From NCBI GenBank assembly GCA_004369045.1, contig ML213507.1, forward strand, positions 1,305,324-1,369,323: a stretch of 64,000 bases of DNA, in the 5' to 3' direction. The notes beneath the pieces were generated by a model. It ran no database searches, was not told the DNA's origin, and saw only the letters and a program-made list of their open reading frames with translations. This DNA is from Heliocybe sulcata. Lineage: Eukaryota > Basidiomycota > Agaricomycetes > Gloeophyllales > Gloeophyllaceae. Position numbers and translations under genes: made by a program. Positions 33,901 through 44,939 of this stretch are shown in pieces. Position 1 is the stretch's first letter. Every line of letters begins with the position of its first letter.

Positions 33901-34028
33901 TCGAACAAGTTGCGGGAGCATTTCACGCAGCCTATGTTGGCGGAGCCTGTTAGGACGAAGCCGATCGAGGACGCGTTGGAGGATGATGAGGTGAGGTCGG
34001 AGGTGAGGAGGAGGAATGGGCCGATGTG
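30938..34028 (+). CDS. SEY1: SEY1/atlastin-like ER membrane fusion GTPase
   Basis: Dynamin-family GTPase that fuses ER tubules. The first exon ([20 protein letters not shown] onward) is low complexity. The GTPase domain then reads [20 protein letters not shown] (P-loop), [10 protein letters not shown] with the switch I Thr, [16 protein letters not shown] (switch II) and [10 protein letters not shown], where RD is the guanine-specificity motif of this family. A long helical bundle follows ([34 protein letters not shown]). Near the C-terminus [20 protein letters not shown] and [12 protein letters not shown] plus the next exon form the paired membrane helices of the hairpin. The tail RRNGPM ends at 34028. 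About 10 introns; full length about 800 residues, as expected. An alternative start is the Met at 31016. Acts in the ER membrane as a dimer in trans. Confidence 0.93.
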
Positions 34029-35527
34029 AACGTGCTGATACCTTAGGACTGTCGTGCTCTGCTGGAACGTGTTGTTTATTGTAAATATGTCGCTGGTATC
34101 TAATATATATGTGGTATGTTGTTCTGTATCCAAGCGCGTGCCGTGTGCATGTTCTGGTGCTGGTGCAGGCGGCGGCGACATATGAGTATACTGATCGTTA
34201 CAACTGCTCCAAGTTCACGTTCACTGGTTCCATGCAAACTGTGCGACCTGCAGCATGGTCCGGGACAGCCACATCTGTGGAAAATTATCAGAAACCGGAG
34301 GACCATAAGGGTATTAGGAGATGAGGTATAGCATCCAGGACCAGATCATGAATTGCGATCCGTAGAAATCAATCAACTTCCCGAGCCTCGTTGAGTTGAT
34401 TGCTGATGATGTGTTCATGATCGACAGCGACTTCCGCCGGATGCAGTACGCGACCTGCTTTGCTGTTTGGAAGGATATCAGGTCTATTGAACGTTACCTA
34501 GCAGCCAGCGTGATTCATTGACCCGAGTCATTCTCAAGGTCAAGACGATCTTTGTGATTCTTGCCGCTTTGTCTCACAGACTTCACAGACTAGAGTATGG
34601 AGTCCTTGTGTGTGTTCGCGGCGAAAGCGGTTGGCTTAGCCGAGGAAGGAGCTGCGCGAAGCAATGGCATGAGTTGCCCGCTCCGTCCGTTGAGGTACCT
34701 TACTATTAAACGCCGGGGACTCACAATAACTCACATGGTTGGCCGCCGGTGATTTTGAGAAAGGTGTGGCACTGCCGTCTGGGGATAAAGGCGTCTGTTT
34801 ACGCGCTACCGCCGAGACGTATGACAAGGGGGTCTGCTGCGCGGGTTGAACAGAGAATGATGGATAGGGATGTGAAATTTATGGATCAATATTCAGACAG
34901 GGAGGGAGTTGATTCCCCACTTACTGCTGACCGCTGTGATGGCTTGTATTCACCGACTTACCTATCCTCCAACATGATCGGGGTGGCAGTGTGTGCCAAT
35001 CAGCGTGCCTACGAAGGTGCAGGCGGCGAGGAGACGTGATGGCGAGGTCTGCGATCGCGGTGGTCGGTGCATGCATATGCGCTCTTTCTGATAGAGATGT
35101 CTCTGCAATGATGCATAGGAAGTTCGAAGTACTGCAATGATATCGATAAGAACATACGATCTGCGAGACATCAAATGAATTTCAGTTTAGCTCGGGGTCG
35201 GAGAGGCTGGATGATGAGTTGTGAGTGATGGGCGGTGGCAGATGCACATGGTTGCCGCGTAAGGGCGTGTGGCCCCGTTTCTGGCTGGGCATCCTGTGTT
35301 CATTAGTGCGGTATTAGTCGTCTGCAGTCTGATATTAGATACGTATGCCGGTATTAGACAGCTCTTGTTCATCATCGTCCGTTTCTCAGCAACACTGCAG
35401 CCGACGGCGGAATCGAGTCCGTGGGACCGCTTGTCACTGAAGGTATTAGTCGACCATCGACCCAGCGCACGAAAATGATTGATCTCGCATATCCGCTAGC
35501 TTCTCCCCTCACTCAGGGCGCCCGCTC
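34029..35527. other. Gene-poor stretch, 1.5 kb
   Basis: No gene is supported. The right end must hold the promoter of the G-alpha gene. Frames of 60-96 codons on both strands show no motif and none is extended by splicing that I could find. Confidence 0.4.
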
Positions 35528-37921
35528 ATGTCCAGAGGCCATGTCCATGCCAGCTCCGTCCCTGTCGTCGACCTCGCCCCGTCAAAGGACCTCCCGCGCG
35601 CCATGGACGACTCTCAGAAGGTCGTCATAAACAGCAATATTGATGAGTGGTTGAAGGTAACGCGTAACAGTTCGCTCGTGCGGGGATGTTGTCTCAGTAG
35701 TGCATAGCAAGAGCGTGAGCATATAAAGAAGCGGAAGGCGGCGAAGCCAGAAGTAAAGGGTGAGTATATGCGCGTCGTATCAGGCTTTATAGGCAGCTGA
35801 AGCGGGCTGCGGCCAGTGATGCTGCTGGGCCAGGCAGAGTCGGGTAAATCAACACTACAGAAGCAATTTCAACTCCATTACGCCTCGCGGACACTGGACA
35901 GCGAACGCCCCTCATGGACGCCAATCGTGTACTTCAACATCATCAAGGCCCTGCGCATGATCATCGAAGAGCTCGACTACGAATTTATGGGCGACGCTCC
36001 GCCGCCCGACTCCTCCCCCGCCTCCTCACCACCCAGCACTGCCGGCTCTGACTGGCGCAGCAACCTCTCCGAGCTAAGAACGAAAGTGCTTCCTCTCGTT
36101 GCAATTGAAGATGCTCTGGCGTCGGAGCTGAGTGGTGGGATCACGCTAGCGGGCGGAAAGTCGGGAGTGTATGTGCGTTCGGGGTGGCAGGCGCTGGTGA
36201 CGCCGCAGCGCAGTTGGCCGCTGTCGGATATACGAAATACGGCCAGCGCCAATATACCCGCCGTGACCAACCTCGCGGCCCGGACGCTCGTGGAGACGGC
36301 GTATCATGTACAGGACTTGTGGAATCATCCTGCTGTGAAGGTGCTGATTCGGCGGAGAAAGTTGAGACTGGAGGAGTCAGGAACTTTGTGAGTCGGGTTG
36401 CCAGTACGAAGTGGCTGTGTGCGCTCATATTGTGGTCAGCTTTCTAGACAACATCCACCGAATCGCTGCGCCCGACTACCTCCCTTCTCTAGGTGGGTCA
36501 TTCTTGGGAAGCGCTGGACCCGTTTCTCACGTTATGTCTCAAGATGACGTCCTCCACGTCCGACTACAGACTCTCGGCGTCGTCGAGCATCAGTATGACA
36601 TCCGCGTGAACGGCGTCACCTACAACTGGCTCATGTACGACGTCGGCGGTGCCGTGCGTATCTCCTCTCTCCCTACCACACTTGCATGCCCACTGATCAC
36701 TCTACTTTGTATTAGCGCGGTCAGGTGTGTTTGTCTGTCCGCCTAGACAATTCGAAACCTTACAGGCTCATAGCGGCATGCTTGGGTGCCTTACTTTGAT
36801 GATGGTAAGTCCATGTTTCTATTCTTACCCCTGCCTCTTGCTTCCCTGCTACTTTCAGTTTCATTGCTTCTCATGCCTATGCTCCCCGTTGTTTATATCG
36901 ATCTCGCATCTCGAATCCTTTGTCTACATTACTGCCTCATGGACCCAGCTGACCCCACTTTGAATAGCGACCGCGATTATCTTCCTTGCGCCGATAAGCG
37001 CTTTTGACCAGGTGGGTACTCTTATCTCTTCTAGATTCTCTGGTCTCGCCGGCCCTGTTCTTGTACAATGCCGTTCACCTCTGAACGGAGCTGGAGCCAA
37101 CTCTCCGTCGTCGATTGGTCCATCAAACCTACCATGACATCTGATCGTTGCGCAGTACCTTGAAGAAGATCCGAAGACAAATCGCATCGACGACTCGCTG
37201 CAGCTGTTCAAGGCGATCGTGCAGAACAAGCTGCTCAAGAAGGCCTCGCTCGTGCTGATGCTGAACAAGGTTAGTCTCTTACCCCTTTTGCTACCCTTTC
37301 ACACACATATCCTGCATTGTGGCGCATACACTCACTCCCACATCTTCCCAGACGGACCTACTTAGGGAGAAACTCGAGGCCGGAGCCGAGGTCCGCAAAT
37401 TGTGCGTGTAAATGCAACTGGACCCGTACACAGCTTTCCCTGACGATGCCATGGTGGTGCTTCTGCTTCGCTTGATGCATGATCTGCAGTATCACGTCGT
37501 TCGGCGATCGCCCGAATACGTATGAGGAGGCGTCGGAGTATTTCCGCGCGCACTTCATACAGGCGCACCGGCGGGAGGACATCAGCCAGCCGCGGAGACC
37601 GCTCTATGTGGTGAGTCCCCCACTCGCGCAGTGCTGGCAAGGGACGCTGATTGGCGCTGGGGGCTTTTGTAGCATTTTACGTCGATGATTGTAAGTGCTG
37701 CTTTTGTTGAGTATAAGAATAGCACGGATCTTCGAGCCGCATGGTCTTGTAGGATGTGAAGACGACTCAGACGATCATTACTCACGGTGTGTCACAACGG
37801 TGCCATCTGTGTCAGCCTGTACTGACTGTATCCATCCTGCTTCGCCATCCATCGCCGTGGCCGTGTAGTTGGGGAGGCGATTATACGCTCGTACATCTCC
37901 GAGGCTGGGCTATTGACATGA
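35528..37921 (+). CDS. Atypical G-protein alpha subunit
   Basis: Heterotrimeric G-alpha-like GTPase. Exon 1 (35528-35656) begins MSRGHVHASSVPVVDLA. There is no Met-Gly start and so no myristoylation signal. An EREHIKKRKAAKPEVK helix leads to the P-loop MLLGQAESGKSTLQKQFQ. The helical domain carries a Pro/Ser-rich insertion (APPPDSSPASSPPSTAG). Switch I reads VRLQTLGVVEHQYDI, keeping the catalytic Arg and the Mg-binding Thr. Switch II, spliced over two introns, reads DVGGARGQRHAWVPYFDDA, so the catalytic Gln of DVGGQ is Ala. IIFLAPISAFDQYLEEDP, LMLNKTDLLREKL (NKxD) and HFTSMID follow, where the TCAT motif is altered. The last exon gives VGEAIIRSYISEAGLLT before TGA. About 480 residues by my estimate, longer than the usual 350. 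Expanded sets of such atypical subunits are known in Agaricomycetes. GTP hydrolysis is expected to be slow (inference). Confidence 0.88.
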
Positions 37922-38412
37922 TACCACTCGCGCTCCCGCTCCCGCTCCCGTTCACGACATGATACCGTTCAAGTGATACCGCGTGGGTTGGTCGAGGTAA
38001 TATCATTGCTGCTGCTGTTGGTTGTACTTGCTTGTTGTGGTGCATTATCTATCTAATTTGTGACGTGTGGCTGGGGAGGAGACATACATACATTGCTTTT
38101 GTAGCTTTAGTGTACATTGTTCGATGCATTGTCTTGTTGGTATCGGGAGCATACGCTATGGTGTGGACGTGGTCCTTTCTTCATCGCGGTTGGCGTTGCT
38201 TCGACTGAGAAAAGACGACTCATTCAATTCAGTGACGATTGAAGATCCCCAGCTTTGTCTGCCGCCCAGGGGCTGCACACTTCAAGTATATCATCGGTGG
38301 GTACTATAGACATTTCCACAGGGCGTAGGCACGTAAACAAGATGCGGCGGCGCCTGGACCTGCAGGCTCCCGATATCTGCTCCTCCCTGCCACTTGCCAG
38401 CCTAGACGTATA
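37922..38412. other. Convergent 3' intergenic stretch
   Basis: These bases lie between the stops of the G-alpha gene and the seven-helix gene. A short run of CGCTCC units is at 37931-37950. No gene is seen. Confidence 0.4.
37931..37950 (+). repeat. Short CGCTCC tandem run
   Basis: Just over three perfect copies of a six-base unit lie ten bases after the G-alpha stop codon. Confidence 0.7.
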
Positions 38413-40075
38413 CTAAGCAGTAGCCGGAAGATGGTAACCGCGGCCCTGGTCCTCTTCCTCTGCGATCTTTCTTGGGTCGATCATCTGTCCCTTCCGTTGT
38501 GTCCATACGGACAGTATATCCTGAGTGTGAATTAGTGGCCTGTAGACAGGGAGGAGCGCTTGAACACTAGCCTTATTGATTCCCAAGCTTAGGAAAGCTG
38601 CCACGGGCACTATGCGCCGTCGTCTGTCAGTTGTGCACGAGACTGACGTGGAAGGAAATGTGTACTTACTAACGGCCAATATGAGCTGGTCCACGTATGA
38701 GTCCACTCGTATAGTGACGAGAAGGCCAGCCAAGCTGCAGGCACGTGCAAGTGTTACCTACGGAGCACGGACAATATGGCCTAGACCTACCATATTGCAA
38801 CGAAGGCAAACACTGTGAATGCAGCGACTCTGACTAGCATCTCCAAGGGAGGAACCTTGGTGACTGGCAGTGATCTGTAAAGGCGCCATCGACGGTACAG
38901 CACGACCACGACCACGACTGTAGCTAGCAATGAGAAGTAAGTTCGTATGCTAGGCTTGCGACACTTACCCTCCAAAGACACTGTAACGAGCAGGGCAAGA
39001 GCAGTAAGACCCGCCGAGATCCGGCCTCTGAGCGCATCCATCTCAATTTTACGCATCGAAACATGGTAGAGAGAGACTCACGGGACATTGGTTGAGACAT
39101 AACAGAACGCCAAGCCCCTTTGTACCTTGTCCATGTGCAATAAGCCTTGCTACAGAAGGATTAAAGAGAATAAGCCGCAGGTGAGGAGGAACCTGGAGAA
39201 TTTACTTCAAGAGCATCCACGATAATTATCGCATAGAGAATCCACGGGCAGACCAGCAGCTATTGACCGGAATTAGCAAGAGTCCGGGAACCCCCAGCTC
39301 ATAGATCTGCTTACCCAGAAAATCTTAATCGTTAAGCCCTTAGGTGGGTCTCCAGGTTCACGGAGGTGGTTGTAGACATTGATGAACAGCTGCAGAGCGA
39401 ATGCAAACATACCGCTTGGTATCCGATCAAACAGAGCCTTACCTGCACAATGAGGGAGAGCGTAGCATATGATGCCCTGCCGTAAAAATTCAGCGACGTC
39501 AATCACATGGGATTGGTAGGGTCCGACTTAGTGCTTACACAACTGGAGCACCATACACCAAAGCTGCCTGCGTCATGCACAGTGCTGGGTTCGGTTCAAG
39601 GTCGTTCACTTCTCCGAATGGGAGGCTTAACATCAAAAGAAACCCTCAGCAGGTGGTTGCGCACTCGGAGTCTACTGAGGACACTCACAGCAGCAGATAC
39701 GACAAAGCCGACACAATCCATGCAACGCAGAAATTAATCCACGTCGACTGCCGGTGAACCGCCTGCGAGCAGAGTGCAGTCAGGAGCACTGCCAGCAGTC
39801 CCAAGCCACCTAGTGCTTGAAGTGTACAGAAAACAACGAGGAATGCAGTCCGATCTGACCCAGCAGCTATTGAGCAGGAGTATATGTAAGCTCGTAACAT
39901 TACAGTAGGAATTAGGAGCAAGTCGTACTTATCGTTGCCGGTGCCCTATACACTAAGGCCATACCTGCGGAAACGGGACTCTCGCTGCCGTTGGGGAGCA
40001 AGGAATGTTTGATGCATTCTCCCGCATGATAAGGGTGTGAACTATAGAGAACTGCGACCAGCACAATATCAAGGA
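38413..40075 (-). CDS. Seven-helix integral membrane protein (GPCR-like, basidiomycete family)
   Basis: Multi-exon gene whose exons each encode hydrophobic helices. Reading leftwards they are: VSAGMALVYRAPATI joined to TAGSDRTAFLVVFCTLQA, GLGLLAVLLTALCSQ, TWINFCVAWIVSALSYLLL, PNPALCMTQAALVYGAPVV, MFAFALQLFINVYNHLREP, then PWILYAIIIVDALE, LTALALLVTVSLEG, YFSLLATVVVVVVLYRRW and VRVAAFTVFAFVAIW. The cytosolic tail ends EEEDQGRGYHLPATA, stop at 38413. The TWINFC..W and CL.QAALVYGAP elements are ones I associate with a seven-transmembrane family common in Agaricomycetes; no ligand is known. The 5' end is uncertain: upstream in-frame codons lack an ATG and a first exon may lie beyond 40075. It lies tail to tail with an atypical G-alpha gene, which fits a receptor-like role but does not prove it. 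Confidence 0.68.
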
Positions 40076-40376
40076 TGGAGTGTATATGGCTCACCGTGTG
40101 ATGAGCCGACGGACGATGCAGATGTTAAAGGCCCAAGAAGATTGCCGCTGTCACGGCGAGAGATAATTAAAGGATATCAGAATACAAGCTGCTATATGTC
40201 GGTGCCGATAGAGTGCCGATGCAGGATTGAGCCGCAATCCATCAAAAATGATGGTCAAATCATTGGTGTATGCGCTCAGATTGAACGGGGCACGGGGAGA
40301 TGATCAGGACAGAGGGTTTCATCATAGAGCTTCTCTGTGCATACAAAGAGAATTCGAGCTGAGTGACTGCGCCATC
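40076..40376. other. Upstream region of the seven-helix gene
   Basis: About 300 bases between the visible 5' part of the seven-helix gene and the stop of the alpha-galactosidase gene. A missing first exon of the former may lie here; no ATG in frame was found. Confidence 0.3.
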
Positions 40377-42583
40377 TCATGCCTGCACCGTGAACTTCGG
40401 GGAAGCACGGCTACGTTCAGTCTCTAGACGATATACCTTCGTCTCATGGGGCCTGAGCTTGGTCTTGCTCGAGAGCAGGCTAGAGAAGGCCAGTTCTCGC
40501 CCCCATTGCTGACCGTCGTCGCGTTGCCAGAGGTCGAAGATGCGAATTGACGACTCATAGTCCTAAGTGGGGGTCCCAGCATCGTCAGCACAGGGCACTC
40601 TCAATGCAGAATGAGAAACACTCACGGTAAGCTGGAATGGCAGAATATCGTCCCACGGGAGAGTCACCGTCACATTGGCAGGAGAGGTATTGACGATAGC
40701 CACCGCTTTTGCGCTGTATTTCATGTCAGATGTTTCAGATCATGATAGTCATCCCAGGGCTCTTACTCGTCAGCGAGGGCTCCGACCCAGGCCTGTACGT
40801 CGCCTTCCTCAAGCGGCATCTGCGCGATGCGGCTGGCTGCAATGCCAAGGGGATCTTGGTTGATCGCGACGATGGCTTTATTGCTGATGATTTCGAAGGT
40901 CTCTTTCGTCTATACAGAGAAACCGCAAGTAAAACGCAGTGATGACAATTGTGAGGGAAAGGGCCCAACCATGTTCGCTAGGTCATTTCCTAGCATAAGG
41001 GGACTCTTTACAAGTGCCCACATCGAGAAGTGCGTGACTGGGCGCTCCGTGAGGTTCGTAACGAGTTGCTGCTACATAATCTCTGCGTACTGTATTCGTC
41101 TCGAGTCATGTTTCCGTTTCCGACCTGTCGATATGTTACTGGAACTCCGAATACAGAAGAAATCTAGCGCACCTCCAGCATGTCTAGGTCTCCCCAACCT
41201 CCAGGCCCCGAGAAGGGAGCGATATCCGCTGCCCAGTCGAGGATACGAGTCACGGCACAGTCTTGGTAGGAATTGATTCGAATGCGGTAAGTGTGCAGAG
41301 AGCTTGGCGGACTTACGGTAGCCAAATTGCGTGCAGTTCTCGAGGGATGTACAAGGACAACCAGGATCGTACCCGGTGAATAGCTACGGATAACTCGGTC
41401 AATGCCAACCTCGCACCCCAGAACACTGATCTTACGTCTCCAATGTCGCCTGACATACGCCAAGAATTAGCTAGTTCCTGAAGAATAGGGAGTTCTGGTC
41501 AATCAATGGCGGAGTCGGTGTTATGTGTGCGCCTTACACCAGCCCACGTCCATGACTGGTCTTCTCCCCAGTTGCACATTGCATACACGATTGGCCGACC
41601 GGTCGAATTCAAGGCTTTTGCCATTTTCTCGTACCTTTCCTATGATTAAGCGAATAAATTGAACTCGGATGAGAACACGCACCTCTTGTAGGAAACCGAC
41701 GCATTACCGGATAGACCTTCGTTCCAGCAGTTATCATATTCTGTCCAGGGAAACGAGTTATGACGGGATATCGAGGCGAGTCAAAGGCACAAATTACTGA
41801 GGTAATCGACGCCCCAGCTTGCGTAGGTCTTCGCATCAATATCTTCGTATCCCAACGAGCCGAAGCGATTGGCGCAAGTGCGACTGTACCGCGAGATATA
41901 TTACCACACTTACTTTTTGTAGAACGAACACTTCACTCACATTCCGGCCGAACTGTATATCCCAAACTAGGACCCAAGATCAGAAGTGTAAATATATTGA
42001 TACGGTGTTCTATTACCTTTAGGCCCAGTGAATGGATCTGGTCGCTCAAGCTTTTGATACCGCTGGGGAAAGTAACTGGGTCCGACAGTGGTGCATCGGT
42101 TTCAGGGTCCCTGGCATCCGCGTGCCAGCCTACGTGACATGGCGTCAGTACAAAGACAGTGATACAGGCTTGATCCTTACAATCATCAATCACCACGTCT
42201 AGACATTCGGTACGACATCGTCTTAGTGCATGAAGGCTAAGAATACCGTGATACTCAAGGCTGACAGTCGTAACCAATATCTTTCAAGCCCGTGCTAACG
42301 AGAGATTTTGCGGCGGACAGGATTGTCTCTTCTGAGATATTACAAGCGAATCGGTTCCAAGAATTCTGAAATACCAATCGCGTTAATCGTGACACTCGAA
42401 TGCTACAAAGATGGTTTACCCAGCCCAACGGAGGTGTACGAGCCTACATGTAGCGGTGCATGGCGGTTAATAATCAGGGCAGAATCGAATCCAGTGGAAT
42501 CAACGCCGTCTCACCAGTCCGTTATTTACTGCCAGAATGGACCAGGCGTTTAGCAGGCACGATATCGCGGCAAGCAGGATCAT
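40377..42583 (-). CDS. GH27 alpha-galactosidase, secreted
   Basis: Releases terminal alpha-galactose from galactomannan and related plant polymers. The ATG at 42583 gives MILLAAISCLLNAWSILAVN, a signal peptide. Spliced exons then read [20 protein letters not shown], the opening signature of GH27. VGWHADARDPETDAPL and FPSGIKSLSDQIHSLGLKV follow. KYDNCWNEGLSGNAS carries the catalytic nucleophile Asp. A downstream exon has LANSWRMSGDIGD with the acid/base Asp, and then DWAADIAPFSGPGGWGDLDM, another hallmark. The C-terminal beta domain ends LLSSKTKLRPHETKVYRLE and finishes at 40377. Some ten short introns keep frame. Full length about 440 residues, as in fungal GH27. The promoter region is shared with the F-box gene. 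Confidence 0.88.
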
Positions 42584-42987
42584 TATTGCGGCTCAGTACC
42601 TAGTCTCCAGCCTGCAGGCAGAAAGAGTTCAAGAACGTTCAACGTATGATGGTCATATATATGCGAATACGCAGTGCCCGCCGCTGTCATGTGAATTTCC
42701 TATTCATAACTGGCGTGTTTACGAGACGGTGACATCGATGTGGTATGCACAGTACAGCCATAGTACAGTACTCAAGAGGTGAGTCTATAGCTAATTGTTG
42801 AAGAGATCGGGGATTTGCTCGGACGCTCCTACGCGCGCTCGAGCTTGTGCTCGATTTGAATCTCGTCGGGCGCTTATTTGACCCAGTGCGCATTCCTTCC
42901 TACAACCGTGCAGGTGAGTCAGGTGCAGATCTTTAGACATTTAGAATCAACATAAATGTGTTTTATCCCAGGACTTGTTGTCTCAGG
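42584..42987. promoter_or_regulatory. Divergent promoter region of GH27 and F-box genes
   Basis: These 404 bases separate two start codons facing away from each other. No clear TATA box or coding frame is seen; regulation cannot be read from the sequence. Confidence 0.4.
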
Positions 42988-44247
42988 ATGAACTCCTATG
43001 CCCAGCCTGGCGAAGAAGGTCCAGCAACTGCAGACGAAACCCGCCAGCCGCTTACTCTTCCGCCCGAGCTGTGGCTTGATATTTTCGAGCTGGCAACTTA
43101 TGTACCAGGAGCGTTAGAGACGGAGTCCCTGGATCCCTTCCGACTCGCGGCACCCTTACCCATCTATGAGGCAAAGATAGCCCTCTTTGCGTCCATGCAG
43201 ATCAAGACGAAAATTGTACGCGTATGCAGGCAGTGGAGGGACCTTGGCACTCTCGTTCTCTACCGCATAGTTATCGCCCAGGAGAATATAACGCTCATGC
43301 GTTTGCAACAGACACTTCTCGGGCCTCAGGCTAGTCAGGCGTACATCGAAGGAACTTTATCTCTTAGGACTTGCATCCAACGGTTCTCGTGCCTCGTCGA
43401 TCCCGTGCACACGAGTGACTCCGATATCGAGCAGCTTTCGCGTATCCTCACGAACCTGCCAAATCTCTCTTACTTTACCTTACGGGTCTCGAAAGGCGTC
43501 CAACCCAATCAAGTTACTCCTGTAGCTCTGTTTTCGGCCCTGCAGGAGTGCCGCCGGTCCCTTAGGGCCCTTCATTTGGATCTCAATATGTTCGCAGTTA
43601 CAAATCCGGAATGGTGCCGTATGATCTCAAGTATGATTGGCCTGAGAGTGCTCAGCTTGAGGTTGGACGACCTACCACAAGATTTCACATTGCTCCCCTC
43701 AGGGTGCATGCTGCCCAATCTTCGTTCATTGACTCTGAGAGGAGTCTTCACCCCCGCCCCCCTCGCCATTCATAATCAGCTGCCTGCTCTCCGGGAACTA
43801 AGTGTGGGGCTGGCGAGTTGGCACAATGTGTTCGCCCAGCTTGGGCAGACAGTCGCTGGGCAGATTACATGCTTGACAGTGCGCGCTGGATGGCGTGACG
43901 AAATCAACCCACTATTGTCTCATGCGCTCGAAGCCTTTCCGAACGCAACACGCCTTGCCCTGTGGGTCGACAACTGGCATGAGTTTCCATCCGATCTATG
44001 CATCCCGAACATCGAGTACTTGGGCATTGGAAGGACAACAAGGAGAGAGTGTAGGAACACCGTTTACAACCAATTCATCGACAACCTCTCTTCGATCGTG
44101 GCGCCGAAAATGAGGGTCTTGCGATTTGTCGGACCGGATGAATGGCTCGACTTCCATACTAGGCGCCCGAAGATATGGAGTCGGTTCCAAACACTAGTGA
44201 GGAGGAGCAAGTGTCGCGTAGAGGACAGTGCAGGGCAGGCTTTCTGA
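42988..44247 (+). CDS. F-box protein with leucine-rich C-terminus
   Basis: Substrate-binding subunit of an SCF ubiquitin ligase. A single exon from ATG 42988 encodes 419 residues. The F-box is at residues 22-85: LTLPPELWLDIFELATYVPG, then KIVRVCRQWRDLGTLVLYRI. The rest has weak leucine-rich pattern (LRVLSLRLDDLPQDF, LRSLTLRGVFTPAP, LRELSVGLASWHNVF) as in the expanded basidiomycete F-box/LRR families. Being intronless is unlike most neighbours and common in this family. The target is unknown. An upstream in-frame GTG at 42958 was rejected as the start because ATG 42988 is adjacent to the domain. Confidence 0.85.
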   Translation: MNSYAQPGEEGPATADETRQPLTLPPELWLDIFELATYVPGALETESLDPFRLAAPLPIYEAKIALFASMQIKTKIVRVCRQWRDLGTLVLYRIVIAQENITLMRLQQTLLGPQASQAYIEGTLSLRTCIQRFSCLVDPVHTSDSDIEQLSRILTNLPNLSYFTLRVSKGVQPNQVTPVALFSALQECRRSLRALHLDLNMFAVTNPEWCRMISSMIGLRVLSLRLDDLPQDFTLLPSGCMLPNLRSLTLRGVFTPAPLAIHNQLPALRELSVGLASWHNVFAQLGQTVAGQITCLTVRAGWRDEINPLLSHALEAFPNATRLALWVDNWHEFPSDLCIPNIEYLGIGRTTRRECRNTVYNQFIDNLSSIVAPKMRVLRFVGPDEWLDFHTRRPKIWSRFQTLVRRSKCRVEDSAGQAF

Positions 44248-44939
44248 TTGCCGGTGCAGGCGAGTTTACCACAACGCGTCTCAGCCCGCCGTTGCCACAT
44301 CGCGCTCGCGACTACGTTTGACTTATAGTGCCTGTCTCATACTATGCTTGTGCATATCCATCCTCTTTGCCATACTCGCGATGAGCGGTTCCTGACGAAC
44401 TCCACTAACACTACCGAATGATTAATCCCATCGTATCAGTCAAGAATTTGGACAAGTTTGCGGTACGTGGTGGAGGGCGAGGTCCAAAACATGGAAGCGG
44501 CTGGCAATGCAACAGCATGCCAAGGCACAAGAAACGGTACAGTTAGGCTTGAACCCTCTATACTTAGTACGGGTCTTCATCGTAATTATCAAGTCAAACA
44601 CTCCCAAAAACTTGCGCAAAATCGAAAAGGTAGGATCGAAATGAAGTCTTATGCTTGCTGCGCAGAGGAATAAGCCGACAAGCGGCGTTGAGTTCCCCTG
44701 TACATCCAACTTGAAAGTGGACGGGCGAGCTGCTTGTTTTCCAGATGGAGGACATGGCCGTGGCTTATCGTTATATTATTTTTGTTTTCACTGTGGGGAG
44801 ACAATAGACGAGCACTCTCCATCGATGCCGTGTTTGCTTTACACCAGTTCGGAGGACGATACAGACCCACGCTCACCGAGACAGGCTGTGTCTGACAAAC
44901 ACGACCAGCATGTGCAACACAACTCGTTCAGACTTATCG
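44248..44939. other. Convergent 3' intergenic stretch
   Basis: No gene is supported in these 692 bases between the F-box stop and the P450 number 2 stop. Confidence 0.4.
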
